NCBI RefSeq assembly: GCF_014489555.1 | Contig: NZ_CP060784.1 | Coordinates: forward strand, 3,658,001-3,722,000 | Length of the DNA: 64,000 nucleotides | DNA from: Hymenobacter qilianensis | GTDB lineage: Bacteria; Bacteroidota; Bacteroidia; Cytophagales; Hymenobacteraceae | Direction: 5' to 3' | Part shown: positions 1 through 10,522 of the stretch, one piece after another | Position numbering within the stretch: position 1 is the stretch's first letter | Layout of the letters: each line of letters begins with the position of its first letter | Notes under the pieces: model-generated | Seen by the model: the letters and a program-made list of their open reading frames with translations, nothing else | What the model was told of the DNA's origin: nothing | Databases searched by the model: none | Made by a program: the position numbers and the translations under genes

Positions 1-1
1 A

Positions 2-1185
2 CATCTCGGGGACTTTGACGGAGACGGAGACCTGGATGTAATAACCTCCGAGGGGAGCAATGTTGTTGTTTTCTCCAATGACGGGACTGGGCTACTTAGT
101 CTCAAGCAGAGACTGTTGCCACTAGGGGAGTAAGAGGCAGCATCCATGAGTTCCCTGTGGAGGTAGGCGACATAGATGGGGATGGAGACCTTGACATAAT
201 AACGGGCAACTCAAGCCAAACTGCTATTTCAACACTACATAACGACGGAACTGGCAACTTCAGCGCTGAGCCGCAGCAGCAGATGAGTAGTTCATTTTCA
301 TTCATTCGCCTCGGTGACGTCGATAATGATGGTGACTTAGATCTGCTGGCAGCACCAGTGGGTACTTTAAGTCGAACTAACCACGTGCTAACAGTGCGGC
401 TCAATGATGGCAACGGCAAATTTATTACCAACGCTGACGTAGTATTAGATAGGGCACCTACCACCCTAAAGCTTGGTGATATGGACGGTGATGGCAACCT
501 GGATGTTGTACTAACTGACCGACCAGATTTTAGGCAGTGGGGAATAACAGTATTGCTCAACGATGGCACAGCGCGCTTCGCCAGTGCCGGACAGCGTCGG
601 TTCATTTCTGCCAGCAATGATGTTGCCTACGTACTAGAATTGGGCGATGTAGATGCTGATGGTGACCTAGATGTCTTGACGTATGGCTTTGATTTTACTG
701 CCAATGCTACTCAGAGCGTACGTTTATTTCTCAATGATGGGCGCGCTACGCTCACTAGTATGGCGGGTTTCTCCAGTCTTGGTGTACAATGGGACTTGAT
801 TTTGGGCGACGTTGATGGTGATGGTGACTTGGACTTGGTTACCGATGATAATAGAGGCCGCGGTGGGGTCACCATCCGACTGAACGGTCGCGGAGTGCCT
901 TTAGCAACAAGGACCAGCACCCCGCTAGGAGGACTCGTTACCTTATATCCAAACCCTGCACACCAACAGTTTAATGTTGGGCTACCCGCCGGGTTGCTAA
1001 TGCAGGCCGGGACGCTTGCGTTGCTCAATAGTCTCGGACAAGTAGTACATGAGCAAGGTATCTCTGCTGCCCCGGTGGGTGGTCAAGTATTTGTTTACCC
1101 GCGTAACTTATCCCCAGGGCTCTATTTTGTGCAGCTTACGATAGGGGAAAATCAACAGGTAGTAGGGCGTATTCTGTTACAGTAA
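2..1185 (+). CDS. FG-GAP/VCBS repeat protein with T9SS sorting tail (5' partial, frameshifted)
   Basis: The 5' end lies outside the window. About 394 residues are visible. They carry at least six Asp-rich calcium-loop repeats (LGDFDGDGDLD, VGDIDGDGDLD, LGDVDNDGDLD, LGDMDGDGNLD, LGDVDADGDLD, LGDVDGDGDLD) about 50-60 residues apart, the pattern of integrin-like FG-GAP/VCBS beta-propeller blades. The last 80 or so residues start at LYPNPA (about 943-960) and end VVGRILLQ, a Por/type IX secretion C-terminal signal, so the protein is probably exported and surface-anchored or released. The frame breaks at the GGGG run 125-128; one extra G joins the upstream repeat to the downstream one (LGGVRGS). 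The ligand or substrate cannot be read from the sequence. Confidence 0.85.
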
Positions 1186-1260
1186 ATGGTAAAGTAGAGC
1201 AGCGAGATACCTGCACAGTTAAAGCTAACAGTCTATCTGTCGTTGATCTTCTCGTGGTTT

Positions 1261-1309
1261 AACATGTAAAAAGCCCCCAGAAATATTCTGGGGGGCTTTT
1301 TAAATGTTA
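1261..1309. terminator. Rho-independent terminator, bidirectional
   Basis: Inverted repeat with arms AAAAAGCCCCCAG and CTGGGGGGCTTTTT, flanked by AACAT/ATGTT. It lies between the convergent FG-GAP and helicase genes and has T-runs on both strands. Confidence 0.85.
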
Positions 1310-1418
1310 AAAATATCATAAACGCTGCTGCCAAATCGGTAGTAGTAGCGGAGGCAGGAACCGACATAGCCGCGCCATTAGGCTCCCCTTTTCCACGGGA
1401 AATGGCCCACGTGAGGCC

Positions 1419-3432
1419 CTACTGCATCTCCCAGGCCGTTCTATACGCCCCGATACTCTCCACATAATCCAGAAAGTCCTTGTAGAAAGGGTGCCGACCC
1501 AGCGTGCTGGAGTCACCTACGATGAGGAGCTTGCGGCGGGCACGGGTCATGCCTACGTTCATGCGACGGATATCGGAGAGGAAACCGATGTCGCCGGCTG
1601 AGTTGGAGCGCGTCATCGATACGCAGATAATATCGCGTTCCTGGCCTTGGAAGGCGTCCACGGTGCCCACGGTGAGCAGGCGGTGGGTGGTCATTTCGGC
1701 TAGCTCAGGCGTTTCTTCTACTTTGTCCTTCAGGTAGTTGATCTGGGAGCGGTAGGGGGCAATTACGCCCACCGTTAGCAGATCTTCCAGGTGGTCTTCG
1801 GGCACGTAGGCGGCCAGCAGCTCGGCCAGGCGGCGTAGGAGTAAGTCGGCTTCTTCGGGGTTAGCCACGGAGCGGCTTTCGGCGATGCCCATTTCCTGGA
1901 AGCCAAAGCCGGCGGTGTCCAGAAACTCTACGGCCAGGTCGGGGCGAAGCGGAGGTCGTAGTCGGGGAGGTCGGCGTGGCGGACGGTGGAGTGGGCTATG
2001 AGCTTGTTGTCGTAGAACTGGGCCGAGCTGAAGGCCATAATCTGCTCGTGCATACGGTATTGCACTTCCAGCATACGGGCCACGTCGGGCTGGCGCTGAA
2101 TGCACTTTTCGAACAGCGTTTCGCGCAGACCGTCGCGGGCGGCTTGCTCACTTTTCACCGTGGGGGGCAATTGGCAGTGGTCGCCGGCCAGCACCACGCG
2201 GTTGGCGCGGGTGATCGGAATCCAGCAGCCGGGTTCCAACGCCTGCGCGGCTTCGTCGATAAAGACGGTTTCGTAGGTGAGGTGGCGAATGGCGCGGTTG
2301 CCGGCACCCACCAGCGTGCAGGTGATTACCTGCACCTTATCCAGCAAATCCTCCGTGATGTAGCGCTCCAGCTGATCCGATTCCTGCAGCATCTGGTGAG
2401 CCTGCTCTTTGAGCATGCGCCGCTGCTCGCGCTCTTCCCACCCGAAATGGCGCTTGAATTTGCCGGCCATCTCACGGTATTGCTCCGCCGTCTGCCGCAT
2501 CGATTTTAGCTCCGAGTAGCTCTTATGATTCATAATCTGAGCGTCCAAGGTATGCTCCAGCAGCAAATCGGACACGCGCGAGGGGTTACCCATGCGAATG
2601 ACGTTTACGCCGCGCTCAGCTAGCTTTTCGGTGAGCAAGTCCACAGCCGTATTGGAGGGCGCACACACCAGCACCCGCCGCTCGCGCCGGATGGTTTCGA
2701 TGATGGCCTGTACCAGCGTAGTAGTTTTGCCCGTGCCGGGAGGGCCGTGAATAATAGCCACATCCTGCGCCGCCAACACGTGGCGCACCGCGGCAAGCTG
2801 CGACTCATTCAGCGGGCTCGGATAGTACAGCATGGCTTCTGCATCGGGCTTAAAACGGGCTAATTTGCCCCCCAGCAGCACATCGCGCAGGTCAGCCAGG
2901 CGCGACTCATACGCACCCATGACTTTGCCCAGGGCGTAGTCCATTTCACGGTAGCTAACCTCATCAAAGGTCAGATCAACGCCCAGCTTGCCTTCGTCGA
3001 CCCAATCGGGAGGTCTTCTTTATTAGTGGCGAGCAGGATTTTATTGCGGCGCACGGCCGTAATCACGCCGTTGAGCGTGGGCCGGTCGGAGCCGGCGCGG
3101 TTGGGAATATTACCGAAGAGGGCGGCATTACGGCCCACTTGAAATAGGTGCAGACTGTTTTGGCTGGCCGGGCGCTCCAATTCGAGCACCAGCTTGCCGC
3201 CAAAGCCTATTTCTTCTTTCGTAATCTTAACCGGATACCAAGTCAGGCCGCGGTGCTGGCGCTCGGCGATGGTCGTTTTGGCACTCTTGATTTTAAACTG
3301 CTCCAGGTCTTCCTGCTGCTCCAGCTTCAGCAGGGCCTGCACCTTGCGCAGCTCTTTTTCCAGCGCGTAAGGGTCGGTGAGGATATGTTGTTCAGACAAA
3401 GGAATCGGGATTGGATAGATCGTTGGTAACAA
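1419..3432 (-). CDS. IGHMBP2/DNA2-like superfamily 1B helicase (two frameshifts)
   Basis: Repaired length is about 671 residues, normal for bacterial AAA-domain SF1 helicases related to IGHMBP2/SMUBP-2. Motifs appear in order: Walker A GPPGTGKTT, motif II DEAAQALEPG, motif III GDHCQLPPT, motif IV QYRMHEQI, motif V TVDAFQGQERD and motif VI GMTRARRKLLIVGD. The N-terminal 150 residues form the usual OB/1B-like region (FGGKLVLELERP). Two breaks are each fixed by one base: GGG at 3008-3010 (giving KEDLPDWVDEGKLGV) and GGGG at 1941-1944 (giving RFAPDLAVEFLD). The family unwinds RNA or DNA with ATP; the substrate here is unknown. The start at 3432 is the furthest upstream ATG; a TTG about 12 codons in is an alternative. 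Confidence 0.88.
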
Positions 3433-3524
3433 CGAAAACGGAGAAATAGTGGCTGAAGGCAGAAAGGATTTTTGCGAGAATCAGCAATGATCCTAATACG
3501 AGTTAGTAGCTATGAAAGAACTGT

Positions 3525-5936
3525 CTACTCAGCCGCTATAGTCACTTCCACAGCCGGCAACCCTTCCGCACTAGCCCGCAGCGTAATCTTACCTGCCTGC
3601 TCACCCGACTTCACTATAACCAGCGCCCGCCCTTGCCAGGCGTTCCGCTGGGGGCGCTGGTAGCTCTCGATGCTGGTGGGGTTGGCATTGCCCACGCCGA
3701 CAATGGTACCGGGGCCGCTTAGCTCAAACTTCAGGGCGTTATCAGCTTTGGGGTGGCGGATGCCTTTGCTGTCGACTAGCTCTACGGTGATATAGCTCAG
3801 GTCCTGGCCGTTGGCGCGGATGGTTTGGCGGTCAGGGGTGAGGGCGAGGCGAGTGAGTTTATCCGCCGATTGTAGCGTGGCTGTAGCTACCTCTTTAGCG
3901 CCGGTGCGGCCGATGGCTTTTAGCTCGCCAGGTTGGTAGGGCACGCTCCAGGTGGCCATGAATTTGGTGGCGCGGGTGGTGGGTTTTGTGCCGAGGCTTT
4001 TGCCGTTCAGGAAAAGTTCAACCTGCTCGCAGGAGGAATACACATCCACGGTCAGGGGCTTATTTTCCTGGCCCGGCCAGGTCCAGTCGGCGAGCACGTC
4101 GTGCCATTCCCACTTGCTCCATTCTTCCTTCTGGTTGGGGTTCAGAGGGAAAGAGGGCGTGGGGGGCTTTACGAAAAGCGAAACCTGGTTTTCTTTCCAG
4201 AGCGCATCGCGGTAGTAGGACTGAGGCCGCTTCCAGCCGCAAATATCAATGTCGCCGCAGAAGGCGAGGTTCCAGGGGTAAAAGCTTTGGTACTGCCAAT
4301 AGCCCAGCCAGCCAATGCTGGCCTCGCCGATGTAATCCACGGCGGTCCAAACGAAGTCGCCAATCACGTAGGGATAATCTACCACACCCATCCAGCTGCC
4401 AAATGCTTCCAGCGGATACGACTCCGCGCCGTACATCACGCGCTTGGGCAGGCGGGCGTGGTCCTTGGCGTAGATATCCTTCTGGTGATGGTCGCCGCCG
4501 GCAGCGTAGTTGTAGCCGGCCACGTCGAGCACGGCGAAGTAGGGGTCTTTGTCGGGGCCGAGGCCATTGACGGCGGCGGTAATGGCCCGCGTGGAATCAA
4601 GGGTGCGAATGTAATCGGCGAGCTGGCGGGCGGTTTTTACGCCTTCAGGCTTGCCGCGCTCCGGTATCTCATTGCCCAGACTCCAGAGAATGATAGACGG
4701 ATGATTTCGGTCGCGCAGCACCATGCTGGCCACGTCTTTTTGCCACCACTGATCAAAGTACAGATGGTAATCGTAGGGGTTTTTGCCTTGTCGCCACATA
4801 TCAAAAGCCTCGTCGATGACGAGCATGCCCAGCCGGTCGCAGGCGTCGAGTAGGGCGGGTGAGGGCGGATTGTGGGAGCACCGAATGGCGTTGTAACCGC
4901 TGGCTTTGAGCAACTCAATCTTGCGCTCCTCGGCCCGGTCGTAGGCGCGGGCGCCTAGGGGGCCGTTGTCGTGGTGAATACAGCCGCCTTTCAGCTTCAC
5001 GGTCTGCCCATTTAGCTGAAATCCGTTTTTGGCATCGATAGAAATGGAGCGAATACCAAACGGCGTTTCTACCTGATCGATGAGCTGCTGGCCCTGATAA
5101 ACTTCCGTCAGGGCCATGTACAGCGCCGGTTTCTCCACCGACCACCGCTCCGGCGACTTCACCGCCAGGGCCTGCACGAGCGTAGCCGTAGAGCCAGCCG
5201 CCACCGTTTGCTTCGATTCGGTGCGGGCCACCTCGCGCCCCTGGGGGCTGCGCAGAGTGGTAACAAGCCTGATTTGCGCCGCCTGAGGGCTCTTATTGGC
5301 TACTTTGGTCTGGGCTTTTACCCGGGCTTCGGTCGGGGTTATCTTCGGCGTCGTGAAAAAAGCCCCCCAGGGCTCCACATGCACCGGGTTTTGCACCGTG
5401 AGCCACACGTGCCGGTAAATGCCTGAGCCAGAGTACCAGCGGCTGTTCAATCCCTCGTTCCTGACCTGTACGGCCACCACGTTGTTGGCCCCAAACTGCA
5501 CTTTGTCGGTGATGTCGTACCAGAAGCTGGTGTAGCCGTAGGGGTTCGTGCCCAAAAGCTGGCCATTCAGCCAGACTTCGGCATTCATATACACGCCATC
5601 GAACTGAAGCTGAACGCGTTGGCCTTTCTGGGTAGCGGGCACCACAAAGGTTTTGCGGTACCAGCCGGTGCCGCCTGTGGTAAAGCCGCCGTTTACCTGG
5701 CTAACGGCGTCGGGGTTGAAAGGAGAGGCGGTGCCCGGCATGTCCTCGATGCTCCAGTCGTGGGGCAGGTCGAGGGTGCGCCACTGCTTATCGTCGAAAG
5801 CGGGTTTTTCGGCCCCCTGCGCGCCGCCCCGATGAAAGCGCCAGCCAGCATCAAACAGAGTGGTTTTGGCGGGGCGGGTTTGGGCGTGCAAGGTCATGGA
5901 AAGCAGCAGGGAGAGCAGAATCAGGGTTGACTTCAT
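3525..5936 (-). CDS. Glycoside hydrolase family 2 beta-galactosidase, secreted
   Basis: The 803-residue protein begins with a signal peptide (MKSTLILLSLLLSMTLHAQ). The ATG at 5936 is preferred over one 21 codons upstream because the signal peptide starts there. A jelly-roll sugar-binding domain and an immunoglobulin-like domain precede a TIM barrel with acid/base Glu about 423 (SLGNE) and likely nucleophile Glu about 505 (YGAES). C-terminal beta domains (DVYSSCEQVELFLNGKSLGT and a Big-like segment) match the DUF4982-type tail of Bacteroidota beta-galactosidases. It should remove terminal beta-galactose from oligosaccharides in the periplasm or at the surface. No SusC/D pair lies nearby, so the glycan target is not indicated. 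A copy of AAAAAAGCCCCCCAG sits in the coding sequence at 5355-5370. Confidence 0.92.
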   Translation of the reverse strand: MKSTLILLSLLLSMTLHAQTRPAKTTLFDAGWRFHRGGAQGAEKPAFDDKQWRTLDLPHDWSIEDMPGTASPFNPDAVSQVNGGFTTGGTGWYRKTFVVPATQKGQRVQLQFDGVYMNAEVWLNGQLLGTNPYGYTSFWYDITDKVQFGANNVVAVQVRNEGLNSRWYSGSGIYRHVWLTVQNPVHVEPWGAFFTTPKITPTEARVKAQTKVANKSPQAAQIRLVTTLRSPQGREVARTESKQTVAAGSTATLVQALAVKSPERWSVEKPALYMALTEVYQGQQLIDQVETPFGIRSISIDAKNGFQLNGQTVKLKGGCIHHDNGPLGARAYDRAEERKIELLKASGYNAIRCSHNPPSPALLDACDRLGMLVIDEAFDMWRQGKNPYDYHLYFDQWWQKDVASMVLRDRNHPSIILWSLGNEIPERGKPEGVKTARQLADYIRTLDSTRAITAAVNGLGPDKDPYFAVLDVAGYNYAAGGDHHQKDIYAKDHARLPKRVMYGAESYPLEAFGSWMGVVDYPYVIGDFVWTAVDYIGEASIGWLGYWQYQSFYPWNLAFCGDIDICGWKRPQSYYRDALWKENQVSLFVKPPTPSFPLNPNQKEEWSKWEWHDVLADWTWPGQENKPLTVDVYSSCEQVELFLNGKSLGTKPTTRATKFMATWSVPYQPGELKAIGRTGAKEVATATLQSADKLTRLALTPDRQTIRANGQDLSYITVELVDSKGIRHPKADNALKFELSGPGTIVGVGNANPTSIESYQRPQRNAWQGRALVIVKSGEQAGKITLRASAEGLPAVEVTIAAE

Positions 5937-6004
5937 AGAGCAGGCAAAATGGTATAGCCTTCCGACAATACTCGGGTATTTTTCGTAGCCAACCAGCATT
6001 TATC

Positions 6005-6354
6005 TTATCCCGAAAATTCCTTTCCGCACTGCTGACAAGCGTAAAGCGTAGTGCCCGCATAAAACAGCCGTTTCCACCACGCTTGCCGTAGTGCCGGCGT
6101 CGTATCGAGGGAGCCGCAGCGTGGGCAGCGGTGCAATGCTGGCGCGGCGCGCCGCTGCTCAAAGGCAACGACGATTTGGTGGGCAGCCGGGGCCTCGTCT
6201 TCCTCAATCAGGAGCTGATAATACAATCCTTCCCGAAGGGCAGAGAAGGCGGCCCGCAGGTTTTGACCAAGGCCGCAATTTCAGCTTCCCGCAGCTGATT
6301 GTACAGATCCACGGCTTCGGCGTACGTCAGGTATTGCGCAGCCGGAAGTAGCAT
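6005..6354 (-). CDS. DUF2007-like zinc-ribbon protein (frameshifted)
   Basis: About 116 residues after repair. The N-terminal half (YAEAVDLYNQLREAEIAAL ... LLIEEDEAPAAHQIVVAFEQ) resembles the small alpha/beta fold of DUF2007 'putative signal transducing' proteins. The C-terminal half is a CPRCGS...CQQCGKEF zinc ribbon separated by a hydrophobic stretch (WWKRLFYAGTTLYA). The frame breaks at TTTT 6261-6264 (AAAA in the gene); one more A restores VKNLRAAFSALREG. Its stop is about 70 bp upstream of the start of the preceding beta-galactosidase gene on the same strand, so co-transcription is possible. Function is unknown and the family call is tentative. Confidence 0.7.
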
Positions 6355-6441
6355 CTTGGAGCCGCTGGGGTGCTTTTTTGGTTAAGTAAACGCTTGGAGA
6401 GACGCGAAGTGTCGCGTCTCTCCAAGCGTTTGGGGGCAAAT

Positions 6442-7026
6442 TTATCGGCGGGCGCGGCGGGCGGGGATGCGCTGGCGCAGGCGGAAAATATAGAATAGAA
6501 GGCCGGCGCTAAGTACGGCCAGAGCCACGGCCAGCATCTCGCGGCTGGTGCGGTCGGCTTCGGCTTCTTTAGCGGCGGCTTGGGCATCGAGGAGCTTTTT
6601 TTCGCGCTGCTTGTCGCGCATCTCCAGGTTTTGGATCTGGTTTTCCAGGTCGTAGAAGCGCTGCTGGGTGCTGCTCTGGTCGGTTTTGGCTACGGTAATC
6701 TGCTGCTGAGCCTGCTGCTTTTCGGCCACGATATTAGCGGTGCGGCGCAGGGCATCGTTCTTCACGGCCTGCACAATTTCGGTGTCTTTGCGGATGATGC
6801 CTTTCAGTGTTTCCACCACTTCTTGCAGGTCTTTTTTGGAAGGCTGATTGCCAAAAAGACTGTTGCGGCGCGCGTTGGCTTCTTCGTACTGGCGCACTAA
6901 CAGTTCCCGCTCCTGAATCAGGCGGGTAACGGGGCTGGGCTCCGCAACCGAAACATTTTCAGGTGTTTGAGCCTCAGCGAAGAAGGTGATCAGGAGGAAA
7001 AATCCGGAAAGCAAGCGTAGTTTCAT
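6442..7026 (-). CDS. Exported coiled-coil protein with C-terminal membrane anchor, paralogue 1
   Basis: 194 residues from the ATG at 7026, chosen because a signal peptide follows (MKLRLLSGFFLLITFFAEAQ). The body is predicted coiled coil, rich in Glu, Gln, Lys and Arg, and carries RRNSLFGNQPSKKDL and IIRKDTEI. A single transmembrane helix (MLAVALAVLSAGLLFYIF) is followed by a basic tail (RQRIPARRARR). The same architecture and the motifs LFG..xSKKDL and IIRKDTEI recur in the next upstream gene, so the pair is a tandem duplication. I do not recognise a named family. The topology suggests a periplasmic coiled coil held by a C-terminal anchor. Confidence 0.75.
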   Translation of the reverse strand: MKLRLLSGFFLLITFFAEAQTPENVSVAEPSPVTRLIQERELLVRQYEEANARRNSLFGNQPSKKDLQEVVETLKGIIRKDTEIVQAVKNDALRRTANIVAEKQQAQQQITVAKTDQSSTQQRFYDLENQIQNLEMRDKQREKKLLDAQAAAKEAEADRTSREMLAVALAVLSAGLLFYIFRLRQRIPARRARR

Positions 7027-7051
7027 ACGGCAAAGTAACAACAGCATCTTG

Positions 7052-7666
7052 TTACTCAGCTAGCGGCCGGCTGCGGTGCTGAAACGGAACGGCCCGACGA
7101 TAGTCTTTGCCCTTGCTGCGCCGCTGCCACAGAATGTAGCCCAGCAAACCCGCGCTAAACAGGGCCAGGCCGATGGCTAGCATCTCGTGCCGGGTGCGAA
7201 CCTGCTCGGCTTCGGCGGCGGCGGCCTGGGCTATCAGCAGGCGGGTTTCACGCTCTACTTCCAGCTTTTCGCGCGCCATCTCCCTGATTTGTAGCTCCTC
7301 GATCTGGTTTTCCAGAGCCTTATACTGCCCATTTGTAGCCTCCACGGCCTTTGTTTCGGCCTTCTCGCGGGCCACTTCCACCTGCGCTAGTTTGGGCAGA
7401 GTGCGCTGCCTCACGGCCTCCAGAATCTCCGTGTCTTTGCGAATGATGCGGCGCAGGGCCGCATTTACTTGGTTGAGGTCTTTTTTGGAGGCTTTTTTTC
7501 CAAACAGGCCATTGCGCTGGGCGCTGGTTTGCTCGTAGGCCCGCATCAGCTGCTCCCGCTCCCGAATTTGGCGCAGCAACGGGTCGTTTTCGGCTGCCTG
7601 AGCCAGCGCGTTGCCGCCCACGACCAGCAGCGTGATGATGAAAAATAAATACCTCTTGAAACTCAT
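7052..7666 (-). CDS. Exported coiled-coil protein with C-terminal membrane anchor, paralogue 2
   Basis: 204 residues. A signal peptide (MSFKRYLFFIITLLVVGGNALAQ) leads into a coiled coil with RNGLFGKKASKKDL and IIRKDTEILEAVR, the same signature as the downstream neighbour. A transmembrane helix (EMLAIGLALFSAGLLGYILW) and a basic tail follow. Only 25 bp separate the two paralogues, and an MMPL exporter gene lies 68 bp upstream on the same strand, so the three may form one operon. The function is not known. An accessory role for the exporter is only a guess from position. Confidence 0.75.
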   Translation of the reverse strand: MSFKRYLFFIITLLVVGGNALAQAAENDPLLRQIREREQLMRAYEQTSAQRNGLFGKKASKKDLNQVNAALRRIIRKDTEILEAVRQRTLPKLAQVEVAREKAETKAVEATNGQYKALENQIEELQIREMAREKLEVERETRLLIAQAAAAEAEQVRTRHEMLAIGLALFSAGLLGYILWQRRSKGKDYRRAVPFQHRSRPLAE

Positions 7667-7734
7667 ATGGCACTTTAACGGCGAAGTGCGCCTCGTAGTT
7701 TGTACGGGCTCGGGCTTCTCTTGAAATCCTCAAA

Positions 7735-10034
7735 TTAGCCCCCCAGCACCGCCACGGGCTGCCTGATTTCCTTGGGCCGGTGCTTGTAAAAATACAGAAT
7801 CAGCAGGGGCAGCAGGGTCAGCTCGGCCACGACGCCGAAGAGCAGCGTCAGGCCGATGAGCAGGCCCACGTAAAACGTGCCGTCGAAGGAGGAGAAAATC
7901 AGGGTAGAAAAGCCCCCACAAGGATGGTAGACGTGACGATAACCGCTTTGCCGGCCATCAGGTAAGTGCGGCGCACGGCCCGAAACAGATTGGGTTCTTT
8001 GAGTAATGTCAGCTTTAACTTGCTGATAAAGTGAATGGTATCGTCCACGGCAATGCCGAAGGCGATAGTGAAAATGATGCTCGTGCTAACCTTCATATTC
8101 ACGCCCGCAAGTCCCATCACGCCCGCCACTACGATGATGGGCACCAGGTTGGGCACCAGCACCACGGCCGTCATGCGCAGGCTGCGAAACAAGGCCAGCA
8201 CAATCAGCGTGACCATGACAATGTCGATGCTCATGCCCACAATCATGTCGCGGGTGAGGTTTTCGTTGTTTTTGTCGATGAGGTTGGCCGAGCCGGTGAG
8301 ACGGGTTTGGAGGATATTGGCGTCGATATTCTGGGCCAGAAACGTGCGCAGCTTGGCATTGGCCGCGTCGGCGCGAATACTGCCAACGTCCGACATGCGG
8401 CCCGTGATGCGACCTTCGCGGGCGTCGGGCTGCACCAGGGAGCGAAACTCCGGCAGCTTCCGGAACAGCTTGACTTTAGCCACAATGCGGCGCAGCTCAG
8501 CCTCCGAATCGGGCAGGCGATATTCTGCCACATCGCCGCCGTTCAGCGCCTTCCGCACCGACTTTACGATGGTAACCGGCGAGGCCAAAAAGTTCAGGCC
8601 GTAATCCTGCCGAAGATAGATTTCGACGCGCTCAATCTGGCGCAGCACCGCCAAATCGTAGATGGTGCCGCCGTTTGCCGGCTTCAAATCCAGCTCGAAA
8701 GGCCGTACGCCGGCGAAATGCTGCTCAAAAAAGCCGAAGTCCTGCCGTACCGGGTCGCCCTCCGACAAGTCATCGAGCAGGGCCGAATTAATGCGCACTT
8801 GCATGGCCGACGCAATGGACCCGGCAATGATTAGCCCCCCAAGCCCAAAAACCAGCCGCCGCCGCACCAGCACCCAGCGAAACATGCGACCCAGCACGCC
8901 GTCCCAGTCGTGGCCGTGCTGGCGAGGTACGCGCAGCTGAGGCTTGCGTAACAGCAGGAGTAGAGCCGGCAACAGCGTGAAGGTGAGCACAAAAGCCAGC
9001 AGCACCGAGATGCCTGTGAACAGCCCGAAGTTGTGAATGGGCCGGATGGAGCTGGTCATCAGGGTAAAAAAGCCGATGCTGGTCGTCAGGGCCGACAGGC
9101 CGGAGCCGAAGCCCGATTCGCGGATGGTGGTGCGCAACGCCTCACTTTTGGGCGCGCCGTAGCCCAGCTCCGTCACGTAGCGCGTGATGAAGTGAATGGT
9201 ATCGGACATGCCCACCGTAAACATGATAACGGGCAGCAAAGCTGTCATCAAATCGATGCTAACCCCGCAGGCCGACATCAGCCCCAGCCCCCACAAAATA
9301 GCCCCCAGCACCACTACCAGCGGCAATATCACGCCCCACCACGTCCGAAACGTAAACCACAGCAGCCCCGTGACCAGCAGCACCGATAGGCTCATAAACA
9401 GAATCATTTCGCGCTGCAACCGGTCAACAAACACCGATTGGGCCACTAGCTTGCCGGCCATATGGTAGTCACCTTCCGCGAAGCCAAGCTGGGTGAGCCT
9501 GGTCGTCAGGCTGGTCATCAGCGAGTCGCCGGGGGGCTTTTTCAGGTCGGGCGCGGTCTGGAGCAGCACCGTGACGGCCTTGCCATCGGCGGCAAAAAGG
9601 TTGCCCACTAAGCCCGGCGTGCGGTAGATGATGGCCGAATCGGCGGGTAGGCGCGCGGGCTCATCCAGGTGCAGATACGGAATGTTGAACACGCCCAGGC
9701 CTTCCACCACGGGGTTGGTAAGCGTGGTGGGCGACGTGACCTGCTCAACGTAGCGCTGGCGCTGGGCAAAGCGCGTAAACGAATCGACGCGAGCCAGAAA
9801 CGGCGCATTGAACACGCTGCCATCGGCCGGTGCTTCCAGCCCGATCAGCACGTAGTCGTTGTCGTTGCCGAAGCGCTTGGAGTACTGCTCGTAGTAATCC
9901 AGGTCGGGGTCGCCGGCAGGGTAGAAGTCGTTGAAATTGTAGTTGAAGCGCAGCTGGGCCACGTAATACACGCCCAGGGCCGAAATGAGGGCCAACACGA
10001 GCAGCGTGAGGTAACTAAGTTTGCGAAGGGGCAT
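7735..10034 (-). CDS. RND superfamily MMPL-type exporter (frameshifted)
   Basis: About 766 residues after repair. It has two MMPL/sterol-sensing-like halves, each with one large periplasmic loop and a cluster of membrane helices. Signatures include VIMFTVGMSDTIHFI in half 1 and IAFGIAVDDTIHFIS in half 2, the Asp-bearing helix 4 positions used for proton coupling in this superfamily. Family members move lipids, hopanoids or other hydrophobic molecules; the cargo here is unknown. The frame breaks at CCCCC 7913-7917; a sixth C restores LVGGFSTLIFSSFDGTFYVG and carries the reading to the TAA at 7735. Without repair the last two helices are lost. Confidence 0.88.
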
Positions 10035-10196
10035 TCGGGGTAGCTAGAACGGGCAAAACAGCGGCGCGCTTGGCGCTTTGAACCACTGTTTGTACTTTAG
10101 AAACGGCGGAGACCAATGGATACCACTAGAAAGGCGCAGCCAAGCCAACCACGCCCCGCCAGGTTTTGTTTCCTCACTTTTACTTCTTCCCCGTTT

Positions 10197-10415
10197 ATGA
10201 AAAACGCCCTGCTGGCCCTCGCCCTGTTTGTTTTCGTTGGTACCGCCACCGCCCACGAGGGTAAAGACGAGAAGAAGGCCAAGAAAACCGCCGCCAAAAC
10301 CTGCAACATGCCCGAGAAAGGCACCGCTGCCTGCTGCATGAAGAAAGACACAAAAACGGCCGTCGTGAAAGCCACCCCAGCGCCGGCCGCCGCGCCAGTT
10401 ACGAAGTCGCTGTAA
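10197..10415 (+). CDS. Small secreted Cys/Lys-rich protein
   Basis: 72 residues from the ATG at 10197, picked because a clean signal peptide starts there (MKNALLALALFVFVGTATAHE). The mature part is Lys/Ala-rich with three cysteines (CNMPEK, CCMKK) and a Pro/Ala tail. The Cys-Met pattern could bind a metal, but this is inference only. It stands alone between the divergent MMPL gene and its own strong terminator. Confidence 0.6.
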   Translation: MKNALLALALFVFVGTATAHEGKDEKKAKKTAAKTCNMPEKGTAACCMKKDTKTAVVKATPAPAAAPVTKSL

Positions 10416-10429
10416 AGCATTAAAGAAAT

Positions 10430-10479
10430 AAAAAGGCATCCACTTTAGCGGTAAAAAGGCTAAAGTGGATGCCTTTTTA
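10430..10479 (+). terminator. Rho-independent terminator
   Basis: Twenty-base perfect arms (AAAAAGGCATCCACTTTAGC and its complement) around a nine-base loop, followed by a T-run, 15 bp after the stop of the small secreted protein gene. Confidence 0.9.
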
Positions 10480-10522
10480 TTTTACGTACTACTTTTATCT
10501 ACTTTAAGAGAATGCGCATATA

